Below are positions 1 to 7,041 of a DNA stretch of 9,064 nucleotides, piece by piece; position 1 is the first letter of the stretch; each line of letters opens with the position of its first letter. The translations under genes were made by a program, and so were the position numbers. Origin of the DNA: Thermodesulfobacteriota bacterium (GTDB lineage Bacteria > Desulfobacterota > Thermodesulfobacteria > Thermodesulfobacteriales > Thermodesulfobacteriaceae); assembly GCA_003641645.1 (NCBI GenBank), contig QNAZ01000023.1, positions 1-9,064 on the forward strand, read 5' to 3'. Below the pieces are notes generated by a model. It worked only from the letters and a program-made list of their open reading frames with translations. It made no database searches and was not told the DNA's origin.

Positions 1-1788
1 AAACAAAAGATTTTAAAAGGTATTTTTTGGGAAAAAAGATTATCCCGGGCTAAGTTTTTATTTATTTTTTTATTTATTATTTTATGGAGTAGATTTTTTT
101 ATCTTCAAATTATTAAGCACTCTTATTACTATAGAAAAGCTAAAGAAAGATCAATTATAAGCTATGTAATTAGAGCTCCAAGAGGAGAGATTGTGACTTC
201 AGATGGGATAGTAGTGGCAACTAATAGAGCAGTATTTCAGCTTTATTTAGATCCTGAATTAATAAAAGATAAAGAAGATGAGGTTTTATATAGATTAAGT
301 AAAATTTTGAAAGAAGATTTTGGAAGCCTAAAAGAAAAATATTATTTAGCAAAAAAAACTTTTTTAGGAAGAGTTTTAATAAAAAGAAATTTAAACTGGG
401 ATGAAGTAGCTAAAATAATGGTAAGACGATATTATCTTCCTGGAGTAAAGGTAGAAGTAGAAGCAGAGAGATATTATCCCTATGGAGAAGCTTATTTTCA
501 TCTTATAGGATATATTTCAAGAATTACACTTAAAGAATACAATAAATTAAAAAATAAGGGTTATTCTATAGAGGATTATATTGGAAGAGCTGGGATAGAG
601 AAAATGTTCGAAAGAGAATTAAAAGGGAAAAACGGAGCTATAGAAATTGAAAGAGATGCTTATGGACGCTTAGGCAAAATAATTAATCGAATAAAGCCTA
701 TTCCAGGTAAAAATTTAGTTTTAACAGTAAATCACAATTTACAAATGAAAGCTTATGAACTTTTGAAAAATAAAAAAGGAGCAATAGTTGCTCTTTCACC
801 TAAGGATGGGGCAATTTTAGCTATGGTTAGTTCGCCTTCTATAAATCCTCAGAAATTTATTGATGGTTTTACAGAGGAGGAATGGAAAAAAATTAGTTTA
901 AATCCAGATAAACCATTTTTAAATCGTGTTTTACAACCCTATCCTCCTGGGTCTACTTATAAAATTATTACAGCTATTGCTGGTCTTGAAGCAAATGTTA
1001 TTAAAGATGTTAATGAAACCATCTTTTGTCCAGGTTATTTTAAATTTAAATCCCGTATTTTTAGATGTTGGAAAGCTATAGGACATAAAAATGTAAATCT
1101 TATTAAAGCTATTGCTTATTCTTGTGATGTTTATTTTTATACTGTTGCTTCTAAGCTTGATGTAGATTATTTAGCGAAGATATCAAGAAAATGGGGACTT
1201 GGTAAATTAACAGGTTTAGGATGGAGTGAAGAAAAGGCAGGTTTTGTTCCAAATAGAGCATGGAAAAAAAAGAAATTTAAAGAACCTTGGTATCCAGGAG
1301 AAACAATAATAATGGGAATAGGGCAAGGCTACTTACTTACTACCCCTTTACAAATGGCGAGGGTTTATATGGCAATAGCAAATGGAGGATATCTTTATAA
1401 ACCTTATGTAGTAAAGGAAATGAAATTAAATAAAAACATTATAACTATTAATCCTCAAATAGAAAGGCATTTAGTTTTAGATCCTCGTTTTTTAAAATGG
1501 ATAAAAGAAGGGCTTTTAGAGGCTGTGAGAATTGGAACAGGCAAATTAGCTTTTATTCCAGGACTTATTGTAGCAGGTAAAACCGGCACTGCTCAAGTAA
1601 TAAGCCTATCTGCTAAAAAAGATAAATTTTTAGAACCTCATGCTTGGTTTGTAAGTTATGCTGGTTATTCTCAACCAGAGATAGTTTCAGCTATATTAAT
1701 AGAACATGGAGGACATGGAGGCTCTGTAGCAGCACCTCTTGCTCGAAAGTTATATGAAGCATATTTTGGTATAAAAGAACTTCAATAG
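1..1788 (+). CDS. mrdA: Penicillin-binding protein 2 (peptidoglycan D,D-transpeptidase of the elongasome), 5' end missing
   Basis: This class B PBP cross-links lateral-wall peptidoglycan with RodA and sits in the inner membrane with its catalytic domain in the periplasm. The frame is open from base 1 with no start codon before a GTG at 193, so the true start lies left of the window and 595 residues are visible. Numbering from the first visible codon, a membrane anchor spans about 19-35 and a pedestal/dimerisation domain about 60-240, with boxes such as GRAGIEK. The transpeptidase domain follows, with catalytic Ser318 in STYK (318-321), SCD (374-376) and KTG (527-529). Cys343, Cys356, His362 and Cys375 fit the structural zinc site described in PBP2 of other bacteria. 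The N-terminal RGxIxDRNG box is altered to RGEIVTSDG. The TAG stop abuts the rodA ATG. Family assignment is secure; choosing PBP2 over PBP3 rests on the SCD motif and the rodA neighbour. Confidence 0.95.
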   Translation, partial: KQKILKGIFWEKRLSRAKFLFIFLFIILWSRFFYLQIIKHSYYYRKAKERSIISYVIRAPRGEIVTSDGIVVATNRAVFQLYLDPELIKDKEDEVLYRLSKILKEDFGSLKEKYYLAKKTFLGRVLIKRNLNWDEVAKIMVRRYYLPGVKVEVEAERYYPYGEAYFHLIGYISRITLKEYNKLKNKGYSIEDYIGRAGIEKMFERELKGKNGAIEIERDAYGRLGKIINRIKPIPGKNLVLTVNHNLQMKAYELLKNKKGAIVALSPKDGAILAMVSSPSINPQKFIDGFTEEEWKKISLNPDKPFLNRVLQPYPPGSTYKIITAIAGLEANVIKDVNETIFCPGYFKFKSRIFRCWKAIGHKNVNLIKAIAYSCDVYFYTVASKLDVDYLAKISRKWGLGKLTGLGWSEEKAGFVPNRAWKKKKFKEPWYPGETIIMGIGQGYLLTTPLQMARVYMAIANGGYLYKPYVVKEMKLNKNIITINPQIERHLVLDPRFLKWIKEGLLEAVRIGTGKLAFIPGLIVAGKTGTAQVISLSAKKDKFLEPHAWFVSYAGYSQPEIVSAILIEHGGHGGSVAAPLARKLYEAYFGIKELQ

Positions 1789-2874
1789 ATGAGAATTACC
1801 AATATAAAAGGAATTTTTGAAGAAAATTTTTGTGGTTTTTTAGTAGTTTTAATTTTAGCAATTTTAGGAATTTTAAATCAATGGATAATAAGTGGGACTT
1901 CCTCAATATTTTGGAAAAATTTATTTTGGCATATAACAGGATTTATTCTTTTAATTTTTTTGGCTGTATTTATAGATTATAGAAAAATTCCTTTTCAGAT
2001 AGTTTGGTCTCTTTATATATTTTTAATTATTATTTTATTTATTTTAATGATTTTTAAAAGGAGATGGCTTTATTTTGGATCATTTACTCTTCAACCTGCA
2101 GAGTTTATAAAACCTATATTAGTATTATTAATAAGTTTAATAGCTTCAAGAGAACCTACACCTTATATAAATTTTAAAACTTTAATAAAACTTTTTATCT
2201 TAATAGTTCTTCCTTTAATACTTATTCTTCCTACTGATTTAGATTACGCTCTTATTATGTTAGTTATGTTTATAAGTTTTCTTATATTTATAGGTATACC
2301 TAAAAGAATTTTTCTTTCTTTAAGTATTATAGGATTAATATTTGGGTTAATATTTGCTCCCTTAACTTGGAAAAAACTAAAACCTTATCAAAAGGGACGT
2401 ATTTATGGCTATTTACATCCAGAAAAATATGCTAAAACTTGGGGATATCATTTAAATCAGGCTCTTATTGCCATAGGTTCAGGAGGACTTTGGGGATATG
2501 GATTTAAAAAAGGTTGGTCAACAAGACTTCATTATCTTCCAGCTAAACATACAGATCTTGCTTTTGTAGTATGGGCAGAAACATGGGGATTTATAGGAGT
2601 GACCTTAGTTTTGTTTTTATATGGTTATTTACTTTATTTTAGTATTAAAGTTTCTCATACAGCAAAAGATTGGTTAGGTAAATATCTTGGCTTAGGGGTA
2701 ACATTGGTTTTGTTATGGCAAGCTTTTTTTAATATAGGTGGTTGTTCAGGTATACTTCCTATAACAAGCATACCTCTCCCTTTTTTAAGTTACGGAGGAT
2801 CTATAACGATTTCTGTCTATTTTTTACTTTCTTTGGTTTTTAACGTTGCTTTAAAGAGACATTTCTTTAAATAA
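1789..2874 (+). CDS. rodA: RodA, SEDS-family peptidoglycan glycosyltransferase
   Basis: RodA polymerises lipid II into glycan strands at the lateral wall, working as a pair with PBP2. The 361-residue protein is mostly hydrophobic, with about ten likely membrane helices (roughly 15-34, 45-63, 71-90, 105-120, 132-148, 152-170, 174-192, 265-285, 298-315, 338-355). SEDS signatures include PAEFIKP (103-109), whose Glu105 and Lys108 match conserved polar residues of the family. Others are NQALIAIGSGG (223-233), HTD (254-256), with Asp256 as the likely essential acid, and PLPFLSYGGS (329-338). The usual QPDLGT box reads PTDLDY (148-153), and the TGIPLP box reads TSIPLP. The ATG follows the mrdA stop directly. 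There is no good Shine-Dalgarno sequence in front of it, so translation is probably coupled to mrdA. Length is normal. FtsW is the alternative, but adjacency to PBP2 favours RodA. Confidence 0.95.
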   Translation: MRITNIKGIFEENFCGFLVVLILAILGILNQWIISGTSSIFWKNLFWHITGFILLIFLAVFIDYRKIPFQIVWSLYIFLIIILFILMIFKRRWLYFGSFTLQPAEFIKPILVLLISLIASREPTPYINFKTLIKLFILIVLPLILILPTDLDYALIMLVMFISFLIFIGIPKRIFLSLSIIGLIFGLIFAPLTWKKLKPYQKGRIYGYLHPEKYAKTWGYHLNQALIAIGSGGLWGYGFKKGWSTRLHYLPAKHTDLAFVVWAETWGFIGVTLVLFLYGYLLYFSIKVSHTAKDWLGKYLGLGVTLVLLWQAFFNIGGCSGILPITSIPLPFLSYGGSITISVYFLLSLVFNVALKRHFFK

Positions 2875-2900
2875 TTTTATTTTTTACAACTTTTTATAAC

Positions 2901-2928
2901 TTGACTTTTTTAAAATTTATAATACAAA
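2901..2928 (+). promoter_or_regulatory. Candidate sigma-70-type promoter for the ATP synthase operon
   Basis: The 100-bp gap between rodA and the first atp gene (2875-2974) is the only sizeable non-coding gap inside the window. It holds TTGACT at 2901-2906, a 5 of 6 match to a -35 box. At a 16-bp spacer lies TACAAA (2923-2928), a 4 of 6 match to a -10 box. A perfect TATAAT occurs at 2918-2923, but only 11 bp after TTGACT; it would have to pair with a poor TTTATA at 2893-2898 (19-bp spacer). I see no convincing terminator hairpin after rodA, so read-through from mrdA-rodA is also possible. A+T-rich DNA produces such boxes by chance, so confidence is modest. Confidence 0.45.
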
Positions 2929-2974
2929 TGTAGCTTTAAAAGTGTAAAATAAAAATTTAAAATGAGGTTGAATT

Positions 2975-3400
2975 ATGCTTAAGTTTGATATTACTTTAAG
3001 TATACAAATAGTTGAAGCTTTAATTATGACTTTTATTCTTTATTACATTCTTATTAAACCTGTTATGTCTTATATGAAAGAAAGAGAATCTCATTTTCAA
3101 ACTTTAGAAAAAGAAACTCAAGATTTAATTGCTTCAGCTGAAGAGGCTATTAAAAAATATCAAAATGAATTAAATAAAGCAAGGTCTGAAGGAATTCAAA
3201 AACGAGAGCTTTTAAAAGAAGAAGCTCGTAAAATAGAAAAGGAACTTTTATCTAAGGTGATGAAAGAAGCAGAAGAATATAAAACTAAATGGGCTGAGCA
3301 ATTTTCCAAACATTTAGAAGATGTAAGGAAAGAGTTAATGAGTAAGGTAGAATATTTTGCATCTCTTATGATTGAAAGATTATTAGGGAGGAAAGCATGA
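2975..3400 (+). CDS. atpF': F1Fo ATP synthase subunit b' (peripheral stalk)
   Basis: This is one of two b-type subunits that form the peripheral stalk, which holds the F1 alpha3beta3 head against rotation and anchors it to subunit a in the membrane. The 141-residue protein has a short N terminus, a single membrane helix (about 6-27, ending in the typical Lys-Pro of KPVMSYMKER), then a long charged coiled coil rich in Glu and Lys. The start is ATG with GAGG at 2964-2967, 7 nt upstream. It is the first gene of the atp operon, and its last codons overlap the next gene by 4 bp (ATGA). Calling it b' rather than b rests on its first position, short length and lack of a signal-like leader, as in two-b operons of cyanobacteria, Aquificae and sulfate reducers. 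Family certain; b versus b' naming likely. Confidence 0.9.
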   Translation: MLKFDITLSIQIVEALIMTFILYYILIKPVMSYMKERESHFQTLEKETQDLIASAEEAIKKYQNELNKARSEGIQKRELLKEEARKIEKELLSKVMKEAEEYKTKWAEQFSKHLEDVRKELMSKVEYFASLMIERLLGRKA

Positions 3401-3990
3401 ATAAATGGAAAAATATAAGTTTTTTAATTTTAATTTTAGTTATAATAGGTGTTTCGATAGTTTTTGGTGCAGAACCAGGGGAAGAACATCATGGAGTTAC
3501 TCATACTCAATTAAAAAATTTACTATGGTTTACTCTTAATTTTATAGCTTTAGTATTAATTTTATATAAATTTCTTAAAAAACCTGTAGTGAATATGTTT
3601 AAATCTCGTCAGGAAAGTATACTTAAGCAATATAATGAGCTTTTAGAAAAAAAGAAAGAAGCAGAAGCAAAATATATAGAACTTCAGGAAAAAATTAAAA
3701 ACTTAGAAAAAGAAGCACAAGATGTTTATCAAAATTATGTAGAACAAGGTATGAAAGAGAAGGAGAGGATTATTGCTGAAGCTCATGCTCAAGCTGAAAG
3801 AATCAAACAGCAGGCAGAACTTTATATTCAACATGAAATGGAGAAAGCTAAAGCTTTATTAAGAGAAGAGATAGCCGAGGCTTCTGCAAAATTAGCTGAA
3901 GAACTTTTAAAGAAAAGTATTACTGAAGAAGATCAGAAAAGAATTTATAAAGAATTTATAAATGAAATTAAAGGGAGGGTATTACATTGA
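3397..3990 (+). CDS. atpF: F1Fo ATP synthase subunit b (peripheral stalk), with signal-peptide-like leader
   Basis: This second stalk subunit is expected to pair with b' as a heterodimeric coiled coil. The protein has 197 residues, longer than the roughly 156 of E. coli b, because it carries an extra N-terminal hydrophobic segment (about 7-24) after MNKWKN. That segment looks like a signal peptide with a possible cleavage near Gly24-Ala25. A short acidic and His-containing linker (26-38) follows. The canonical b membrane helix is at about 42-60, ending in KFLKKPVV, and a long Glu/Lys coiled coil runs to the C terminus. The start overlaps the b' stop by 4 bp, and AGGGAGG at 3385-3391 provides the ribosome binding site. 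Its own TGA overlaps the TTG start of atpH. Similar leaders are known in b subunits of sulfate-reducing relatives; whether this one is cleaved cannot be told from sequence. Confidence 0.93.
   Translation: MNKWKNISFLILILVIIGVSIVFGAEPGEEHHGVTHTQLKNLLWFTLNFIALVLILYKFLKKPVVNMFKSRQESILKQYNELLEKKKEAEAKYIELQEKIKNLEKEAQDVYQNYVEQGMKEKERIIAEAHAQAERIKQQAELYIQHEMEKAKALLREEIAEASAKLAEELLKKSITEEDQKRIYKEFINEIKGRVLH
3972..3979 (+). promoter_or_regulatory. Ribosome binding site that decides the atpH start
   Basis: AGGGAGGG inside the end of atpF lies 7 nt before the TTG at 3987, a normal spacing. It lies 16 nt before the next in-frame ATG at 3996, which is too far. This favours the TTG start and a TTGA stop/start overlap with atpF, parallel to the ATGA overlap one gene earlier. 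Confidence 0.7.
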
Positions 3991-4535
3991 GTGCAATGGC
4001 AATAGCATTAAAATATGCTAAAGGACTCTTTACTGCAGCAAAGGAATTGAATAAGACAAAAGAATTTGGTGAGGAGTTAAATCAGATAAAAGATCTTCTT
4101 ATTTCTATGCCAGAAGTTTTGTCAGCTTTACAAAATCCTATTTATCCGCCTGATATTAAAATGGAAATCATAGAAGAGATTTTGAAAGTAGTAAAAATAG
4201 ATCCTGAAATACAGAGATTTCTTAAACTTTTAGTAGAAAGAAGAAGAATTCAATATATTAGAGAGATAGTTACTATGTATCAAGAATTATTAGATGAGGA
4301 GTTAAATATTGCGCGAGGTGAAATTATTACTGCTTATCCACTTAGTGAAGAAGAGAAAAAAGAATTAGAGGAAGCTTTAAAGAATTATTTGAAGAAAGAA
4401 GTTATATTAGAGTCTAAAGTGGATGAAGGGATTATAGGAGGAATTAAAATAAGAATAGGAGATTTAATATTTGATGGAACCTTAAAAACCCAATTAAATA
4501 AAATGAAAGAAATAATAAAAGGGGAGGTGTTATAA
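3987..4535 (+). CDS. atpH: F1Fo ATP synthase subunit delta (stalk-head connector)
   Basis: Delta (OSCP-type) sits on top of the F1 head and joins it to the b/b' stalk. The 182-residue length is typical. The N-terminal helical domain (about 1-105) starts with the usual RYAKALF-like motif, here KYAKGLF (9-15). The C-terminal part holds the family signature around 145-164, with VDEGIIGG followed by KIRIGDLIFDG. The start is TTG at 3987, overlapping the atpF TGA by 4 bp; the alternative ATG at 3996 would remove three residues and is badly spaced from the Shine-Dalgarno sequence. The gap to atpA is only 2 bp, and the atpA ribosome binding site lies inside the last codons of atpH. The overlaps imply translational coupling of b', b and delta. 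Confidence 0.95.
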   Translation: MSAMAIALKYAKGLFTAAKELNKTKEFGEELNQIKDLLISMPEVLSALQNPIYPPDIKMEIIEEILKVVKIDPEIQRFLKLLVERRRIQYIREIVTMYQELLDEELNIARGEIITAYPLSEEEKKELEEALKNYLKKEVILESKVDEGIIGGIKIRIGDLIFDGTLKTQLNKMKEIIKGEVL

Positions 4536-4537
4536 AA

Positions 4538-6082
4538 ATGGAAGCTATAAAAGCTCAAGAACTTAGTGATTTGATTAAAAAAAGAATTGAGGAGTTTGAG
4601 AAGAAAATAGATCTTGATGAGATGGGAGTTGTTATTTCAGTTGCAGATGGTATTGCTCGTGTATTCGGTTTGAGAAATTGTGAGTATATGGAACTTATTG
4701 AATTTCCAGAAAGTGGGGAAGTAGGAATTGCTTTAAATTTAGAATTTGACAATGTTGGTGTTCCAGTAATGGGAGATTATTCTAAAATTTTAGAAGGACA
4801 CATTGCCAAGAGAACAGGAAAAGTTGCTTCTATTCCTGTAGGAGAAGCAGTTATTGGAAGAGTTATTGATCCTGTTGGTAGACCCTTAGATGGTAAGGGT
4901 CCTATTGAGGCAAAAGAATTTAGAAGAATTGAATTAAAAGCTCCTGGAATAATTAGAAGAAAACCTGTTCATGAACCTATGTATACAGGAATTAAAGCTA
5001 TAGATGCTATGACTCCTATTGGAAGAGGTCAAAGAGAATTAATTCTTGGAGATAGACAAACTGGGAAAACTGCTATTGTAATAGATGCTATTTTAGCTCA
5101 AAAAGATACAGATATTTATTGTATCTATTGTGCTATAGGTCAGAAAAAATCTACTGTTGCTCAAATTATAGAGACTTTACGTAGATACGGAGCTATGGAA
5201 TATACTACAGTAGTAGCAGCTTGTGCTTCTGACTCTGCTGCTTTGCAATGGATTGCACCTTATTCAGCTTGTGCTATAGGTGAATATTTTAGGGATACAG
5301 GAAGACATGCTTTAGTTATTTATGACGATCTTTCAAAACAGGCAGCAGAATATCGTGAAATTTCACTTTTATTAAGAAGACCTCCTGGAAGAGAGGCTTT
5401 CCCTGGAGATATTTTTTATAATCACTCAAGACTTTTAGAAAGAGCAGCTAAATTAGATGATCAATATGGTGGGGGTTCTTTAACTGCTTTACCTATTGTT
5501 GAAACTTTACAGGGAGATGTTTCTGCTTATATTCCTACTAATGTTATTTCTATTACTGATGGACAGATTTATTTAGAGCCTGGTCTATTTTTTGCCGGGA
5601 TTCGTCCTGCTATTAATGTAGGACTTTCTGTTTCTCGAGTTGGAGGAGCAGCTCAAATTAAAGCTATGAAACAGGTTGCTGGTAGACTAAGACTTGAAAT
5701 GGCTCAATATAGAGAATTAGCAGCTTTTGCTCAGTTTGGTTCTGAGCTTGATAGAGCTACTCAAAGAGTTTTACATAGAGGAGCAAGACTTGTTGAAATT
5801 TTAAAACAACCTCAATATCAACCACTTCCTGTTGAAAAACAGATTTGTATACTTTTTGCAGGAACAAGAGGATTTTTAGATGAGATGCCTTTAGAAGTAT
5901 TAGGTCAATATGAAAAAGAACTTTATGAATTTATTGAAAGTAAATATCCTGAAATTTATAAAGAAATAAGAGAAAAGAAAGAAATTAGTCCAGAATTAGA
6001 AGAGAAAATGAATCAGGCTTTTAAAGAATTTAATGAACAATTTAAGAAAAATAATAATATAGAACCTGTTCCTGTACCATAA
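4538..6082 (+). CDS. atpA: F1Fo ATP synthase subunit alpha
   Basis: Alpha alternates with beta in the F1 head, carries the non-catalytic nucleotide sites and gives the arginine finger to the catalytic sites. The 514-residue protein is full length. It has an N-terminal stalk-binding helix and beta-barrel (1-95), Walker A GDRQTGKT (171-178), and Walker B around IYDDLSK with Asp263-Asp264. The PPGREAFPGD block and SVSRVGGAAQ follow, where Arg367 is the arginine finger. The insertion seen in E. coli before GSLTALP is absent, as in Bacillus. Six cysteines (48, 195, 198, 229, 245, 437) include a CIYC pair where V is usual at the second site. The C terminus ends in a polar, Pro-rich tail (NNNIEPVPVP). 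GGAGGTG at 4523-4529 is 8 nt before the ATG. Confidence 0.98.
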   Translation: MEAIKAQELSDLIKKRIEEFEKKIDLDEMGVVISVADGIARVFGLRNCEYMELIEFPESGEVGIALNLEFDNVGVPVMGDYSKILEGHIAKRTGKVASIPVGEAVIGRVIDPVGRPLDGKGPIEAKEFRRIELKAPGIIRRKPVHEPMYTGIKAIDAMTPIGRGQRELILGDRQTGKTAIVIDAILAQKDTDIYCIYCAIGQKKSTVAQIIETLRRYGAMEYTTVVAACASDSAALQWIAPYSACAIGEYFRDTGRHALVIYDDLSKQAAEYREISLLLRRPPGREAFPGDIFYNHSRLLERAAKLDDQYGGGSLTALPIVETLQGDVSAYIPTNVISITDGQIYLEPGLFFAGIRPAINVGLSVSRVGGAAQIKAMKQVAGRLRLEMAQYRELAAFAQFGSELDRATQRVLHRGARLVEILKQPQYQPLPVEKQICILFAGTRGFLDEMPLEVLGQYEKELYEFIESKYPEIYKEIREKKEISPELEEKMNQAFKEFNEQFKKNNNIEPVPVP

Positions 6083-6125
6083 ATGAAATAAAAGAGGTTG
6101 TTTTTATACTTAAAGGAGGATAAAG

Positions 6126-7004
6126 ATGCCAGCTTTACGAGACATCAGGAGAAAAATAGAGGCAGTAAAAAGAATTGGACAAATTACTAAAGCAATGAAT
6201 ATGGTTGCTTCAGCTAAGTTGCGCACTCTTCAACAAAGATTAGAGGGTTTTCGTCCTTATAGAAGAAAGTTTGAAGAAGTAATAAATAATATTTTTGGTG
6301 GTGGAAGTATAAATATTCAAAGAATTCCTTTTTTACAAAAAAGGGAGGTTAAGAAAATAGGAATAATTTTAATAACTGCAGATAAGGGTTTATGTGGAGC
6401 TTTTAATTCAAATTTAATAAGAGAAACAGAAAAAGCTATAAATAGATTTAAAAAAGAAGGAAAAGAAGTTGAATTAATTTGTGTAGGTAAAAAGGGATTA
6501 ACTTATTTTAAAAAAAGGATTACAGTTAGAGAAGGCTATCCTGATATAATGGGTAAAATTTTAATGCAAGATGCTCGTAAAATTGCTCGTTCTGCTATGA
6601 TGGCATATCTTGAAGGTGAATGGGATGAAGTTTATGTTATTTATGGATATTTTATAAATGTAGTAAGGCAGATTCCTAAGATGGAAAAAGTTTTACCTTT
6701 AAGTTTTGAAGAATCTGCAGAAACAGAAGAAAAGATAGTTTCTTCTGTTTATATTTATGAACCTGAGGAAGAAAGGCTTTTATCTGAAATTTTACCTCTT
6801 TATATAAATACACTTGTATTTTCAGCTATGCTTGAGACAGCAGTTAGTGAGCAGGCAGCTCGTATGACTGCTATGGATAACGCTACTAAAGCTTGTGGAG
6901 ATATGGTAAAACAATTAACTTTATTTTATAATAAAGTTAGACAGGCAAGTATTACTAAAGAATTAATGGATATTGTAGGTGGAGCAGAAGCTCTTAAAGG
7001 ATAA
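6126..7004 (+). CDS. atpG: F1Fo ATP synthase subunit gamma (central rotor shaft)
   Basis: Gamma is the rotating shaft inside the alpha3beta3 ring that couples c-ring rotation to catalysis. The 292-residue protein shows both conserved ends: the N-terminal helix (MPALRDIRRKIEAVKRIGQI, then TKAMNMVASAKL) and the C-terminal helix from about 240 onward (EQAARMTAMDNATKA). The globular domain carries ADKGLCGAFN (85-94), the usual DKGLCGxxN box. No extra loop of the cyanobacterial or chloroplast redox-regulated type is evident. It follows atpA after a 43-bp gap that holds only the ribosome binding site, AAAGGAGG at 6112-6119, 6 nt before the ATG. I see no separate promoter or terminator in the gap. 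Confidence 0.97.
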   Translation: MPALRDIRRKIEAVKRIGQITKAMNMVASAKLRTLQQRLEGFRPYRRKFEEVINNIFGGGSINIQRIPFLQKREVKKIGIILITADKGLCGAFNSNLIRETEKAINRFKKEGKEVELICVGKKGLTYFKKRITVREGYPDIMGKILMQDARKIARSAMMAYLEGEWDEVYVIYGYFINVVRQIPKMEKVLPLSFEESAETEEKIVSSVYIYEPEEERLLSEILPLYINTLVFSAMLETAVSEQAARMTAMDNATKACGDMVKQLTLFYNKVRQASITKELMDIVGGAEALKG

Positions 7005-7024
7005 AAATAAAAAGAAAATAAAGT

Positions 7025-7034
7025 AAAGGAGGTG
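7025..7034 (+). promoter_or_regulatory. Very strong Shine-Dalgarno sequence of atpD
   Basis: AAAGGAGGTG is a ten-base match to the complement of the usual bacterial 16S rRNA 3' end, placed 7 nt before the atpD ATG. It is the longest such match in the window and lies in the 37-bp A-rich gap after atpG. A strong site fits the need for three beta subunits per complex although the gene is sixth in the operon. Confidence 0.85.
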
Positions 7035-7041
7035 TTAAAAT

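Noticed and set aside
193..195. GTG at 193 as the start of the PBP2 gene
   Set aside because: The frame is open from base 1, and residues 1-64 encode the expected cytoplasmic tail, membrane anchor and the beginning of the RGxI box. Starting at 193 would remove the anchor.
1264..1271. Run of eight A in mrdA as a programmed frameshift site or assembly error
   Set aside because: The frame continues through it with normal PBP2 sequence on both sides, and such runs are common in this A+T-rich DNA.
2869..2886. A+T palindrome AAATAA/TTATTT at the rodA end as a terminator
   Set aside because: The stem is all A-T with a two-base loop, too weak and too tight to be a credible terminator.
2962..2982. 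Six-codon mini-ORF (ATG at 2962) overlapping the atpF' start, as a leader peptide
   Set aside because: It has no ribosome binding site of its own, and its first codons contain the GAGG used by atpF'. It is most likely chance.
3996..3998. ATG at 3996 as the atpH start
   Set aside because: It is 16 nt from the Shine-Dalgarno sequence, whereas TTG at 3987 is 7 nt away and gives the same 4-bp overlap style as the preceding junction.
4555..4752. Minus-strand open frame of 65 codons inside atpA
   Set aside because: It lies wholly antisense to a highly conserved gene, is Ser/Ile-rich low-complexity translation and matches no family I know.
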